Below are positions 23,676-37,803 of a stretch of DNA of 64,000 nt, in pieces (positions within the stretch are counted from its first letter, which is position 1; each line of letters opens with the position of its first letter). Position numbers and translations under genes: made by a program. This stretch comes from Prorocentrum cordatum (lineage: Eukaryota > Sar > Dinophyceae > Prorocentrales > Prorocentraceae): the NCBI GenBank assembly GCA_963575745.1, contig CAUYUJ010012191.1, positions 247,001 through 311,000 on the forward strand, written 5' to 3'. The notes under the pieces are model-generated. The model had not been told where the DNA came from, searched no databases, and was given only the letters and a program-made list of their open reading frames with translations.

Positions 23676-26600
23676 TTATCGATAAACTAAGGGAATTCCG
23701 GCGCGGGGTGGAGCTAGTAACTCGTAGAGCTTCCCTTAGCAAGTTATTGCTGGAAGCTAAGAGTAATTCCGGCGCGCTGGAGAGCTAGTTGGCAAGAAAA
23801 ATATCGACGGAACTTTTGGTGACTTTTGGTCGATTGAAAATTTTGTTCTCGAAATTCAACAATTCGTTAGAGCTCTATTTTTTTTCCCCGTGATATTCGA
23901 TCTTATTGCCGCTCGCCATCTTGATCTCAGCTCGATCGGGTGAATATTACCGAAAAGCACTGTGGCGGGATCGGCCGTTTCGAGTCATCTTGATACGCGC
24001 TGACGGTTTTCTGAAGATAACTCGAGCTTTAGGACAGCTACAGAGCTGGTAAGCACAGCTAATCGATGTAGAATGATTAGGCGTGTTCGCCTGTTGAATC
24101 CAGAGGTCTGAACTCGGTCTGTTAGCCGAGCAAGATCTGCACATCTATTCGTATTATTCGAGTCATCTTGAGAGAAACCCTCGGTTTTCTGTACTTAACT
24201 CGAGCTGTAGGACAGCTACAGAGCTGATATTTACAGAAAGCGATTCAGAATCAGCAGTTGCGTTTGTCTGTCGAATCCAGAGCTCTGAACTCGGTCTGCT
24301 GCCCGATATAGAATCGCGAATCTGTTCGTATTGGTCGAGTTAACTTGAGAAGTGTTCTCGGTTTTCTTCACTCAACTCGCGCTGAGGGGGGGCTACAGTG
24401 CTGGTGGTCACAGGAGTCGATTCGCAGACATCAGACGCGTTCGCCTGTCGAATCCAGAGCTCGGAACTCGGTCTGCTCCCCAAATTAGGTTTGCAAAACT
24501 ACTGTATTGTTCGAGTCATCCTGAGAGGTGCTGTCGGTTTTCTGCACTTAACTCGGGCTGTAGGGGGGCTGCAGGGCTGGTTATGACGGAGTCGATTTAC
24601 AGACATCAGACGCGTCCGCCTGCCGCATTGAGAGGTCAAAAAATATTCACTCTGAGTCGGAATGTTGGTAAGTGCTGTCGGTTTCCTCAACTTAAGTCGA
24701 GCTAGGAAGCTCTACGAGTCTCACCAAGGTTGACGGTTTACCGCCTGCGCCCAGTTGGCCGACCCGGCCAGAAAGGACAAATTTCCCGGAGAGCTCGCTG
24801 AGAGCTAAAGGGTTTGAGATTAGAAGCCGGACGGTGGTGGTGCCCCCAGGAGCTCCTCCACGGCGGTCCACGTTCCCCGCAGCGCCTCCGGCGGCCCGGC
24901 AACTGGTCCGGGGGAGCTTCCGGCAAGCTTGCACGCGTGCCTGCATGCGTGCAGGCACGCATGGACGTGTTTCTGGCAGCGCTCCCGCAGCGCTCCAGGG
25001 GGGCCCCCCAAGGCTCTCCAGGAAAGATTTCCCGTCCCCGAGATTCTCTTCGCTCTCCGGGTTTTGGACGCTAACTTTTGGGTGGTTTTGCAAATATTTG
25101 AAAGATATTTGACACTTCATTTTGAGAAAGCAGATTTTTCGCACCTGTAAAAGGTTATAAGAGCCTCAGCGTCTTAATATGAGCTCTCTGGGCGCACTTT
25201 TACTACCGAAACACTTGGGGGAACCAACTTTGTTTCGACATAAACAAAATTCAATGTTGAATTTTTCTAGAATTGCCTCCAGAAGCTCTCTCTTTCGACT
25301 CCCAGCTCTCTCATACGTGGAAAGAGCTCTACGAGGTTCCTGGCGGTAACAAAGGTTGACGGTTCACTGCCGGCGCCAGTTGGCAAGAAAAATCTCGACG
25401 GACATTTTGATGACTTTTGGTCGGTTGAAAATGTTGTTCTCGAAATTCAACCATTCGTTAGAGCTCTAGTATTCTCCCCGTGATATTCGATCTTATTCCC
25501 GCTCGCCATCTTGATCTCAGCTCGATCGCGTACCTTTTACTGCCAAAAAGCACTGCGGCGGGATCGGCCGTTTCGGGTCATCTTGTTACGCGGTGACGGT
25601 TTTCTCAAGATAACTCGAGCTTCAGGACAGGTACAGAGCTGGTAAGCACAGCTAATCGATTCAGAATGATCAGGCGCGTTCGCCTGTCGAACCCAAAGGT
25701 CTCAACTCGGTCTGCTAGCCGAGCTAGGTCCGCAAACCTATTTGTATGATTCGAGTCATCTTGATAGACGCTGTCGTTCTCTGACTTAACTCGGGCTGTC
25801 AGGGGGGGGCTGCATGGCTGGTAATTAGTGGAATCGATTCGGAGACATCAGGCGCGTGTGCCTTTCGAATCGAGAGCTTCGAACTCTGTCTGCTGCCTGA
25901 CTAGGTCCGCCAAACTATTCGTATTGTTCGAGTCATCCTGAGAGGTGCTGTCGGTTTCCTGCACTTGACTCGGGCTGTAGGGGGGCTGTAGGGCTGGTAC
26001 TCACAGGGATCGATTCAGAGACATCAGACGCGTGCGCCCGTCGCATGCAGAGGTCTGAACTCGGTCTGATACTCGAGCTAGGTTTGCCAAACTATTCGAA
26101 TTGTTCGAATCATCTTGAGAGATGCTGTCGATTTACGCAGGTTCCATCCGAGAGGTTTGAAATTGCTTTGGCTGAGAAACTTTTTTTTCTTGTTATTTTT
26201 TTCTACATTAAATGTTGTCAGGGAGCTCTACGAGTCCCCCGGCGGTAACAAAGGTTGACGGTTTACCGCCGGCGCCCAGTTGTCAAGAAAAATCGCGACG
26301 GACATTTTGATGACTTTTGGTCGGTTGAAAATTCGGTTCTCGAAATTCAACCATTCGTTAGAGCTCTAGTATTTTTTCCCGTGATATTCGATCTTATTCC
26401 CGCTCGGCATCTTGTTCTCAGCTCGATCGTGTACCTTTTAACTGCCAAAAAGCACTGCGGCGGGATCGGCCCGTTTCGGGTCAGCTTCTCACGCGGTGAC
26501 GGTTTTCTCAAGAGATAACTCGAGCTTAGGACAGGTACAGAGCTGGTAAGCACAGCTAATCGATTCAGAATAATCAGGCGCGTTCGCCTGTTGAACCCAG

Positions 26601-28687
26601 AGGTCTGAACTCGGTCTGCTAGCCAAGCTAGGTTCGTAAACCTATTCGTATTATTCGAGTTATCTTGAGAGACGCTCTGGGTTTTCTGTACTTGAGTCGA
26701 GCTCAAGGACAGTACAGAGCTGATACGTACAGAATCTGATTCAGAATCATCAGTGGCCCTTGTCTGTTGACTCCAGAGCTCTGAACTCGGTCTGCTGCCC
26801 GATCTAGAATCGCAGAAACTATTCGTATTGTTCGAGTTATCTTGAGAGATGCTGTTGGTTTCTACACTTAACTCGGGCTGTAGGGCAGCTGCATGGCTGG
26901 TAATCACTAGAATCGATTCGGAGACATCAGGCGCGTCCGCCTTTCGAATCCAGAGCTTCGAACTCTGCCTGCTGCCCGAACTAGGTCTGCGAAAATATTC
27001 GCATTGTTCGAGTCATCCTGACAGGTGCTGTCGGTTTCCTGCACTTAACTCGGGCTGTAGGGGGGCTGTTGGGCTGGTAATCGCAGGAGTCGATTCGCAG
27101 ACATCAGACGTGTCCACCTGTCGCATGCAGAGGTCTGAACTCGGTCTGACACTCGAGCTAGGTTTGCCAAACTATTCGTATTGTTCGAGTCATCTTGAGA
27201 GGTGCTGTCGATTTTCGCACGTAACTCGGGCTGTAGGAGAGCCACAGAGCTCGTACAGAAGACAATCCCGAAGCATCGGGGGCGTTCGGCTGTTGCATCC
27301 GAGAGGTTTGAAATTGCTTGGGCTGAAAAACTATTTTTTCTGTGTATTTTAACATTATATGTTGTCAGGAAGCTCTACGAGTCCCCCGGCGGTAACAAAG
27401 GTTGACGGTTTACCGCCGGCGCCCAGTTTGCGAAGGGGTCTCTTTGCTCCCCAGGTTTTCGATGCTACCAAGTGCCTCGTAGAGCTCTGATGGTAGAAGA
27501 GCTAGAGGAATTCGGCGACAGGGTGGAGCTAGTAACTCGTAGAGCTTCCCTAAGCAAGTCATTGCTGGAAGCTTAAGAGTAATTCCGGGGCGCTGGAGAG
27601 CTAGTTGGCAAGACAAATCTCGACGAACGTTTTGATGACTTTTGCTCGGTTGAAAATTTTGTTCTTGAAATTCAACCATTCGTTAGAGCTCTAGTATTTT
27701 TTCCCGTGATATTCGATCTTATTCCCGCTCGCCATCTTGATCTCAGCTCGATCGGGTACCTTTCACTGCCAAAAAGCACTGCGGCGGGATCGCCCGTTTC
27801 GGGTCAGCTTGTCACGCGGTGACGGTTTTCTCAAGATAACTCGAGCTTCAGGACAGGTACAGAGCTGGTAAGCACAGCTAATCGATTCAGAATAATCAGG
27901 CGCGTTCGCCTGTCGAATCCAGAGGTCTGAACTCGGTCTGCTAGCCGAGCTAGGTTCGCAAACCTATTCGTATTATTCGAGTTATCTTGAGAGACGCTCT
28001 GGGTTTTCTGATCTGATTCAAAATCATCAGTGGCTCTGAACTCGGTCTTCTGCCCGATCTAGAATCGTAAAAACTATTTGTATTGTTCGAGTTATCTTGA
28101 GAGATGCTGTTGGTTCTCTGCACTTAACTCGGGCTGTAGGGCAGCTGCATGGCTGGTAATCACTAGAATCGATTCGGAGACATCAGGCGCGTCCGCCTTT
28201 CGAATCCAGAGCTTCGAACTCTGTCTGCTGCCCGAACTAGGTCTGCGAAAATATTCGCATTGTTCGAGTCATCCTGACAGGTGCTGTCGGTTTCCTGCAC
28301 TTAACTCGGGCTGTAGGGGGGGCTGTTGGGCTGGTAATCACAGGAGTCGATTCGCAGACATCAGACGCGTCCACCTGTCGCATGCAGAGGTCTGAACTCG
28401 GTCTGACACTCGAGCTAGGTTTGCCAAACTATTCGTATTATTCGAGTCATCTTGAGAGGTGCTGTCGATTTTCGCACGTAACTCGGGCTGTAGGAGAGCT
28501 ACAGAGCTCGTACAGAAGAGAATCCAGAAGCATCGGGGGCGTTCGGCTGTTGCATCCGAGAGGTTTGAAATTGCTTAGGCTGGAAAACTATTTTTTCGGT
28601 GTAATTTTTTCTACATTATATGTTGTCAGGAAGCTCTACGAGTCCCCGGCGGTAACAAAGGTTGACGGTTTACCGCCGGCGCCCAGT

Positions 28688-28820
28688 TGGCGAAATGGGA
28701 CGCAATCATACCTTCCGCGGCCTGGCTCAGCCGATTTTGCAGTTCAAACAATTCGTTTGGGCTGCTATTTGCGCAGAGCGAAGCTTGGCATTACAGAAGT
28801 TACCTTGCAAATTCATAGTA
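28688..28820 (+). other. Non-repeat insert between a cap and the next 5' end
   Basis: About 130 bp unrelated to the cassette families fills the space between CAGT and ACTCGTAGAGCTTCCC. A smaller one is at 30005-30069. They look like captured or host-derived segments; I recognise no coding motif. Confidence 0.55.
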
Positions 28821-30004
28821 ACTCGTAGAGCTTCCCTTAGCGAGTTATCGCTGGAAGCTTAAGAGTAATTCCGGGGCGCTGGAGAGCTAGTTGGCAAGAC
28901 AAATCTCGACGAACGTTTTGATGACTTTTGCTCGGTTAAAAAATTTGTTCTTGAAATTCAACCATTCGTTAGAGCTCTAGTATTTTTTCCGGTGATATTT
29001 GATCTTATTCCCGCGCGCCATCTTGATATCAGCTCGATCGGGTACCTTTTACTGCCAAAAAGCACTGCGGCGGGATCGGCCCTTTCGAGTCATCTCGATC
29101 GCGCTGTCGGTTTTCTCAAGATAACTCGAGCTTTAGGACAGCTACAGAGCTGGTAAGCACAGCTAATCGATTCAGAATGATCAGGCGCGTTCGTCTTTTG
29201 AACCCAGAGGTCTGAACTCGGTCTGCTAGCCGAGCTAGGTCGCAAACTTATTCGTATTTTTCGAGTCATCTTGACAGACGCTCTCGGTTTTCTGTACTTA
29301 ACTCGAGCTACTGGACAGCTATAGAGCTGATACGTACAGAAACCGATTCAGAATCATCAATTGCGTTTGTCTGTCCAATCCAGAGCTCTGAACTCGGTCT
29401 GCTGCCCGATCTAGAATCGCGAAGCTATTCGTATTGTTCGAGTCATCTTGAGAGATGCTCGGTTCTCTGCGCTGAACTCGTGCATGGCTGGAAATCACTG
29501 GAATCGATTCGGAGACATCAGGTGCGTCCGCCTTTCGAATCCAGAGCTCGGAACTCTGTGTGCTGCCGAGTCCGCGAAACTATTATTGTTCGAGCCATCC
29601 TGAGGTGCCGGTTTCCTACACTTAACTCGGGCTGTAGGGGGGCTGCAGGGCTGGTAATCACAGGAATCTATTCAGAGACATCAGACGCGTCCGCCTGTTG
29701 CATGGAGAGGTCTGAACTCGGTCTGATACTCGAGCTAGGTTTGCCAAACTATTCGTATTGTTCGAGTCATATTGAGAGGTGCTGTCGGTACGTACGTAAC
29801 CTGGGCTGTAGGAGAGCTACAGAGCTCGTACAGAAGACAATCCAGAAGCATCGGGGGTTCGGCTGTTACATCGGAGAGGTCTGAAATTGCTTGGGCTGAA
29901 AAATTTTTTTTCAGTGTAATTTTCTTCGACATTACATGTTGTCAGGAAGCTCTACGAGTCCCCCGGCGGTAACGAAGGTTGACGGTTTACCGCCGGCGCC
30001 CAGT
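28821..30004 (+). mobile_element. Cleanest complete class-A unit
   Basis: It begins with ACTCGTAGAGCTTCCC and its cap begins with AGGAAGCTCTACGAGT, which are reverse complements apart from one base. The leader contains TTCCGGGGCGCTGGAGAGCT and the GCTCGCCATCTTGATCTC-type block. About four to five ~177-bp monomers follow, and then an AT-rich run ending TTGTC just before the cap. Comparable full-length units lie at 27535-28687 and 32539-33730. Confidence 0.7.
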
Positions 30005-33000
30005 TTATTCCGTCGAAAAATTCTCCCGAGCGAAGCCAGGGACCGACTTCACGTTGGCAGTCCAAAAATACCTCGTAGAGCTCTTCGGCATCGATGAGCT
30101 AGAGGAATTCAGGCGGGGGGTGGAGCTAGTTGGCCGACCCGACCAAAAGAGACAATGTGATAACCTTGGGTCGGTTTTGCTTTGATTTGAAAGATATTTG
30201 ACAATTCATTTTGAGAACCGGTATTTATCTCACGTGTAGTGGGTTATGCCGCGCCTGCCAGTGAAATTCTCAGGTCCGTAGCTGCAATATTACTATCAAC
30301 AGACTTGCTGGAACCAACTGCGTTCGGAGTCATCTTGACACGCGTTCACGGTTTTCTGTACTTAACTCGAGATTTCGAGAGCTACAGAGCTGATGCTTAC
30401 AGAAACCGGTTCAGAATGATCAGGCGCGTTCGCCTGTTGCATCCAGAGGCCTGAACTCGGTCCGCTACTCGAGCTAGGTCCGTAAAAGTCATCTTCACCA
30501 GTGATGCCGGTTTTCTGTACTCAACTCAAGATTCAGAGGAGCTACAGAGCTGGTGCGCACATAAACTGATTCAGTATCACCAGGCGCTTGCGTCTGTTGC
30601 ATCGAGAGGCCTGAACTCGTTCTGCTAGTCGAGCTAGGTCCACAACACTATTCGTATTTCTCAAGTTCTCTTTAGAGGCGCTGTCGGTATTCTGCACTTA
30701 ATTAACTCTAGCTGTAGCACAGCTACAGAGGTGGTGCGCACAGAAACCGATACAGAATCATCAAGGGCGTTTGGCTGAAGCATCTAGAGCTCTGAACAGA
30801 GTCTGCTTCTCGAGCTAAGTCCGCACAACTATTTGTATGCGATCGATTTTTTAGAGTTTTTTGGCTCTCGCTTAAGCTTGCTTCACGTGTTCCGAGGGGC
30901 TGGGCAAGAAAAGAGCTCTACGAGGTCCCCGGCGGTAACCAGGTTGACGGTTTACCGCCGGCGCCCAGTTGCTGAAAGCTTACGAGTAATTCCGGGGCGC
31001 TAGAGAGCTAGTTGCGACGGAGCTTTGGTGACTTTTGGTCGGTTCAAAATACCTCGTAGAGCTCTTCGGCATGGATGAGCTAGAGGAATTCTGGCGCGGG
31101 ATGGAGCTAGTGGACCGCCTGGCCAGAAAGGACAAATTGGTGACTTTTGATCGGTTTTGCGGAAATTTCAAAGATATTCAACCATTTATTTCGAGGGAGC
31201 AGATTTTTGCGCGTCGGAGTGGCATATAAACTCTTCTCGAACAGCAGCTCGGCTCTCCCGATGCATTTTTGCAACGTTAACTTCCAGGAACTGAGCGAAT
31301 ATGAGCATCCAAAAAATCGAAAATGAAGATGTTCGAAAAAATCTACATTTTTCAAATCTCTGTCGATTCTCAGCACTCTTACCAGTCGAAGCAGCTCTAC
31401 GAGCTTCCCGGCGGTGACCATATTGACAGTTTACCGCCTGCGCCAGTTTTGTTTTCGAAATTTGAACATTCGTTCAGGTCTGAACTCGGTTGCCCGAGCT
31501 TGCTTCGCCAAACTATTCGTATTGTTTGAGTCATCTTGGGAGATGCTGTCAGTTTTCTGACCTGACTCGGGCTGTAGGGGGGCTACAGGGCTCTTACTCA
31601 CAGGAATTGATTCGGAGATATCAGGCGCGTCCGCGTGCCACATCCAGAGCTCAGAACTCGGTGTGCTGCCCGAGCTGGGTCCGCACAACTATTCGTATTC
31701 TTCGAGTCATGAGAGGTGCTGTCGGTTTTCTGCACTTAACTCGAGCTGTAAGGGGGCTGCAGGGCTGGTAATCAATAGAATCGATTCAGAGACATCCCTC
31801 GCGTCTGCCTGTCGCATTCAGAGCTTTCAACTCGTTCTGCTGCTCGAGCTAAGTCTGCGAAACTATTCGTATTGTTCGAGCCTTTCGGAGAGGTGCTGTC
31901 AGTTTTCTGCGCTTAACTCGGGCTGTAAGGGGGCTACAGGGCTGGTAATCACAGGAATAGATTCGAAGACATCAGGCGCTTCTGTCTGTTGCATTCAGAG
32001 GTCGGGCTGTAGGAGAGCTACGGAGCTCGTGCGCACAGAAAACAATCCAGAAGCATGAAGGGCGTTCGGCTGTTGCATCGAGAGGTCTGAATGAAATCGT
32101 TTAGGCTGGACAACTATTCGTTCTCTGGAATTTTGTTCAACATTATATACGGTCAGAAAGTAAGAAAGGTTGACGGTTTACCGCCGGCGCCCAGTTGGCC
32201 GACCCGACCGCAAGAAACAATGTGACAACTTTGGTCGGTTTCTCCCGGAGAGCTCGCTGAGAGCTAAAGGGTTTTACATTAGAAGCCGGGCGGTGGTGGT
32301 GCCCCCAGCAGCCCATCTTCGCCGGTCCACGATCCTCGCAGCTCGCCCGTCCCGGCAGCGGGTCTGGGAGAGCTTCCGGCATGCGTTCACGCGTGCCCAC
32401 ACGCGTGCAGGCACGCGTGGGGGCGTTCCTGGCAGCGCTTCACAAGCGCTGCTGGCCCCCGGAAGCTCGCCAGGAAAGATCTCCCGTCCCCGAGGGTCTC
32501 TTCGCTCTCCGGGCTTTGGACGCTACCAAGATGAAAATAACTCGCACAGCTTCCCTTAGCAAGTTGTTGCTGGAAGCTCAAGAGTAATTCCGGGGCGCTG
32601 GAGAGCTAGTTGGCAAGAAAAATCTCGACGGACCTTTTGGTGATTTTTGGTCGTTTGAATTTTTTTCTCAAGATTCAACCATTCGTTAGAGCTCTAGTAT
32701 CTTTTCCGGTGATATTCGATCTTATTCCCGCTCGCCATCTTGATATCAGCTCGATCGGGTATCTTTTACTGTCAGAGTGCACTGTGGTCGGCCGTTTCGA
32801 GTCATCTTGACACGCGGTGGCGGGTTTCTGAACATAACTCGCTATAGAAGAGCCACAGAGCTGGTGAGCGCACCTTTTCGATTCAGAATGATCAGGCGCG
32901 TTCGCCTGTTGCATCCAAAGGTCTGAACTCGGTCTGCTAGCCGAGCTAGGTCAACAAACCTATTCGTATTATTCGAGTCATATTGACAGGCGCTCTCGTT

Positions 33001-33743
33001 TTTTTGTGCTTAACTCGAGCTATATGACAGCTACAGAGCTGATACTTATAGAGACGGATTCAAAATCAGAGTCGCGTTTGTTTGTTGAATCCAGAGCTCT
33101 GAACTCGGTCTGCTGCCCGATCTAGAATCGCGAAACTATTTGTATTATTCGAGTCATCTTGAGAGGTGCTGTCGGTTCTCTGTACTTAACTCAGGCTGTA
33201 GAGGGATGGCAATCCCAGAAATCGATTCGGAGACACCAGGCGCGTCCGTTTGTCGAATCCAGAGCTCGGAACTCGGTCTGCTGCCCGGACTAGGTCCGCG
33301 AAGCTATTCGTATTGTTCGAGTCATTCTCAGAGGTACTGTCGGTTTTCTACACTTAACTCTGAAGGGGGGCTGCAGGGCTGGTAATCACAGGCATCGATT
33401 CGGAGACATCAGACGCGTCCCACTATTACATTGAGAGGTCTGAACTCGGTCTGATACTCGAGCTAGGTTTGCCGAACTATTCGTATTGTTCAGGTCATCT
33501 TGAGAGGCGCTGTCGATTTACGCACGTAGCTCGGGCTGTAGGAGAGCTACAGAGCTCGTATAGAAGACAATCCAACATCAGGGGCGTTCGGCTGTTGCAT
33601 CGAAAGGTCTGAAATCGCTTGGGCTCAAAAACTTTTCGTTCTCACAATTTTTCGACATTATATATTGTCAGGAAGCACTACGAGTCCCCTGGCGGTAAGA
33701 AAGCTTGACGGTTTACCGCCGGCGCCCAGTATTTCAAAGATAT

Positions 33744-33935
33744 ACCTCGTAGAGCTCTTCGTCATCGATGAGCTAGAGGAATTCCCCCACCCGGCTGGGG
33801 CGGACAAATAGGTGACTTCTGGTCGGTTTTGCGAAAATACCTCGTAGAGCTCTTCGGCATCGATGAGTTAGAGGAATTCCGGCGCGGGGTGGAGCTAGTT
33901 GGCCGACCCGGCCAGAAAGAACAAACTGATAACTC
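33744..33935 (+). repeat. Two stacked 5' modules without caps
   Basis: ACCTCGTAGAGCTCTTCG starts at 33744 and 33839, and again at 33936 where the complete unit begins, giving a period of 95-97 bp. Each copy holds only the leader. This shows repeated 5' ends stacked in front of one 3' cap. Confidence 0.7.
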
Positions 33936-34335
33936 ACCTCGTAGAGCTCTTCGTTATCGATGAGCTAGAGGAATTCCGGCGCGGGGCGGAGCTAGTTGGT
34001 CGACCCGGCCAGAAAGGACAAAGTGATAACTTTTGGTTGGTTTTGCGAATATTTGAAAGATATTTGACCATTTATTTTGAGAAAGCAGATTTTTCGCACC
34101 TGCAGTGGGTTAAGGCGCGTCTGCCAGTAAAGTTTTCAGGCCGATAGGTGCAGTATTACTATCGAAACACTTGGAGCAACCGACTTTGGATGAACACCGA
34201 AAACGTGATTTTTCGAATTTTTCGGCTCTCGCTTCAGAAGCTTCCTTCATGTGTTCCGAGGAGCGCTGTGCAAGAAAAGAGCTCTACGAGGTGCGCGGCG
34301 GTAACCTGGTTGACGGTTGACCGCCGGTTTCCAGT
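33936..34335 (+). mobile_element. Cleanest complete class-B unit
   Basis: It starts ACCTCGTAGAGCTCTTCG and its cap starts AAGAGCTCTACGAGGT, a perfect 16-bp inverted pair. The ~400-bp unit has a leader (CATCGATGAGCTAGAGGAAT-like), a GGCCGACCCGGCC-like palindromic patch, and then an AT-richer body with GAAAGATATTTGAC, AGTGGGTTA and TACTATCAAAACACTTGG-type motifs. No open frame of note. Confidence 0.7.
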
Positions 34336-37300
34336 TTGGTGGTTTTGCGAAAAATTGAAGGATGTTTGACACTTCATTTTGAGAAAGCAGATTTTTCGCA
34401 CCTGTAGTGGGTTATGGCGCGTCCGCCGGTAGAATTTTCAGGCCCATAGGTGCAATATTACTATTGAAACACTTGGCGGAACCAATGTTCGATAAAAACA
34501 GAAAAACATGTTTTTTCGAGTTTTTTGTGTCTCGCTCCAGAAGCTTCCTCCATGTGTTCCGACGATCGCCGTGCAAGAAAAGAGCTCTACCAGGTACCCT
34601 GCGGTAACCAGGTTGACGGTTTGCCGCCGGTTCTAGTTTAAAAGATATTCAACAATTTATTTTAAGAAAGCAGATTTTTGCGCGTCGCAGTGGCATGTAA
34701 ACTCCTCTCTGACAGCAGCTCAGCTCTCCTGATGAATTTTCTTATCAGTTGACTCCGGGAACTGAGCGACTGTGAACATCCTAGAAAACAAAACATAAGT
34801 ATTTTCGAAAAATCTTTATTTTTTTTACTCTATTTCGATTCTCAGCATTCTTTCTAGTGTGAGGAGCTCTACGAGGTTCCCGGCGGTGACTAGGTTGACG
34901 GTTCACCGCCGGCGCCAGTTTGACAATTCATTTCGAGAACGGGTATTTTTCCCACGCATAGTGGGTTATGCCGCGTTTGCCACTTATATTCTCAGGTCTG
35001 TCGGGGCAATATTACTATCAAAAGACTTGCTGGAACCGACTTCGTATGGAAACTAAAAAATCGTGATTTTAGTTTTCTGCTCTCGCTTCAGAAGCTTCCT
35101 TCATGTGTTCCGAGGAGCGCTGTGCAACAAAAGAGCTCTACGAGGTGCCCGCGGTAGCCTGGTTGACGGTTTACCGCCGGTTCCCAGTCTCGATGGACCT
35201 TTTGGTGACTTTTGGTCGGTTCAAAATTTCGTTCTCGAAATTCAACAAATCGTTTGAGCTCTATTTTTTTCCCCCATGATATTCGATCTTATTCCCGCTC
35301 GCCATCTTAATCTCAGCTCGATCGGATACCTTTTACTGCCAAAAAGCAGGCAGGCGGGATCGGCCGTTTCAAGTCATCTTGACACGCGAACGGTTTTCTG
35401 AACATAATTCGAGCTTCAGGACAGCTACAGAGCTGGTGAGCACAGCTAATCGATTCAGAATAATCAGGCGCGTTCGCCTGTTGAATCTAGAGGTCTGAAC
35501 TCGGTCTGCTAGCCGAGCTAGGTCCGCAAACCTATTCGTATTATTCGGGTCATCTTGACAGACGCTCTCGATTTTCTGTACTTAACTCGAGCTATAGGAC
35601 AGCTACAGAGATGATACTCACATAAACCGATTCAGAATCATCAGTCGCATTTGTCTGTCGATTCCAGAGCTCTGAACTCGGTCTGCTGCTCGATCTACAA
35701 TCGCGAAACTAGTCGTATTGTTCGAGTCATCTTGAGAAGTGCTCTTGGTTTTCTGCACTCAACTCGGGCTGGGGGGCTACTGTGCTGGTGGTCACAGAGA
35801 TCGATTTCAAGACATCAGGCGCGTCTGCCTGTTGAATCGAGAGCTCGGAACTCGGTCTGCTGCCCGAGCTAGTCCGCAAAAGTATTGTATTGTTCGAGTC
35901 ATCCTGAGAGGTGCTGTCGGCTTTCTGCACTTGACTCGGGCTGTAGGGGGGCTGCAGGGCTGGTAATCACAGGAGTCGATTCGCAGACATCAGACGCGTC
36001 CGCCTGTCGCATTCAGAGGTCTGAACTCGGTTTGATACTCGAGCTGGTTTGCCAAACTATCTTGAGAGGTGCTGTCGATTTACGCACGTAACTCGGGCTG
36101 TAGGACTACAGAGCTCGTAAAGAAGACAATCCAGAAGTATCGGGGGCGTTCGGCTGTTGCATCGAGAGGTCTGAAATCGCTTGGGCTGGAAACTCTTCGT
36201 TCTCTGCATTTTTTCCTCCACATTATATATTCTCAGGAAGCTCTACGAGTCCCCCGGCGGTAAGAAAGGCTGCCGGTTTACCGCCGGCGCCCAGTTCGCC
36301 GACCCGACGTTAAGAGACAATGTGGTGACTTGGGGTCGGTTATCCAAAGATTCAAAAATTCATTTGACAATTCATTTCGAGAAACATGATTTTTCCCACC
36401 TGTAGTGGGTTATGCCGCGTCTGCCACTAAAATTCCCAGGTCCGTAGCTGCAGTATTACTATCGAAAGACTTGAGGGAACCGACGTTGGATAAAAACAGA
36501 AAACGTAATTTTTCGATTTCATTGTTTCTCGCTCCAGAAGCTTTCTTCATGTCTTTCGAGAAGCGCAGCGTGAGAAAAGAGCTCTACGAGGGTCACGGCG
36601 GTAATCTGGTTGACGGTTTACCGCCGGTTCCCAGTTTACTATCCAAACACTTGGCGAAACCAACTTCATCTCGACATGAAAAAAATCAACGTTCACTTTT
36701 TCTAGAAATGCGTCCAGAAGGTCTCTCTTTCGACTCTGAGCACTCTGAGGCGTGGAAAGAGCTCTACGAGGTTTCGGCGGTGACCAGGTTGACGGTTCAC
36801 CGCCGGTGCCAGTCGATGAGCTAGAGGAATTCCGGCGCGGGGGGGAGCTAGTTGGTCGACCCGACCAGAAAGGACAAAGTGGTGACTTTGGGTCGGTTCT
36901 CCTCAGGTTTGAAAGATATTGGAGAATTCATTTTGAGAAAGCAGATTTTTCGCACCTGTGAAAGGCTACAAGAGGCTCTGCGTCTTAATATGAGCTCTCT
37001 ATGCGCACTTTCACTACCAAAACACTTGGAGGAACCAACTTCCTTCCGACATGAAAAAAATCAATGTTCATTTTTTCGAGGAATGCCTCTAGAAGCTCTC
37101 TCTTTCGACTATGAGCTATCTCACGCTGAACGGAGCTCAACGAGGTTCCCGGCGGTGACTAGGTTGACGGGTCACCGCCGGCGCCAGTCGCTCTCCGGGC
37201 TTTGGACGCTACCAAGTTTTAAAGATATTTAACCAGCCATTTGAGGAACGACTATGAGGGCCTCTCCGTCTTAATATGAGCTTGGCGCAACTATCAAAAC

Positions 37301-37459
37301 ACTTGGCGGAACCAACTCCATCTCATGAGAAAAATGTTCAATTTTTCGAGAAATGCCTCCATAAGCTCTCTCTTTCGACTATCAGCACTCTCACGCGTGG
37401 AAGGAGCTCTACGAGGTTCCCGGCGGTGACCAGGTTGACGGTTTACCGCCGGCGTCAGT

Positions 37460-37803
37460 TATCAAACCAGCCAAACGCGGGGAAAGTATTCGGATCAGAA
37501 AATGGAGCGTGGCAGTCTCGTTCAGCACCCCCTCACTCTGCAAATCCTCATCCTGCAACTCCTCGTCCTGGAACTCCTCATTCTGAACGCCAGGATCAAA
37601 AGAAACAGAGCCCAGTCTCGACTGATGCCCACCATCTGGAGAATGCACCACATCTGGAGAATACGCAACCGAATGAGACGAGAATGCTTCTCCACGATCA
37701 GTTGGCCCAGGAGTTGGCACGGATAAGGAACTCAACAATATGCTGACCTGCTCCTCCGAGTTCCCCTGAAACGGGCATGGGTTTCGCGCGCAATCATCGA
37801 GGT
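37460..37803 (-). pseudogene. Coding-like captured segment, copy 1
   Basis: The minus frame reads as a plausible acidic protein fragment: NPCPFQGNSEEQVSILLSSL, then an acidic patch EEFQDEELQDEDLQSEG. DPNTFPAFGWF lies next to the preceding cap, but the reading to it is interrupted. The segment lies exactly between a cap (ends 37459) and the next unit's 5' end (37804), as expected for cargo. It is not a known family. It is also open on the plus strand (LLHDQLAQELARIRNST), so the coding strand is uncertain, and differences from copy 2 change residues in both readings. Confidence 0.4.
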
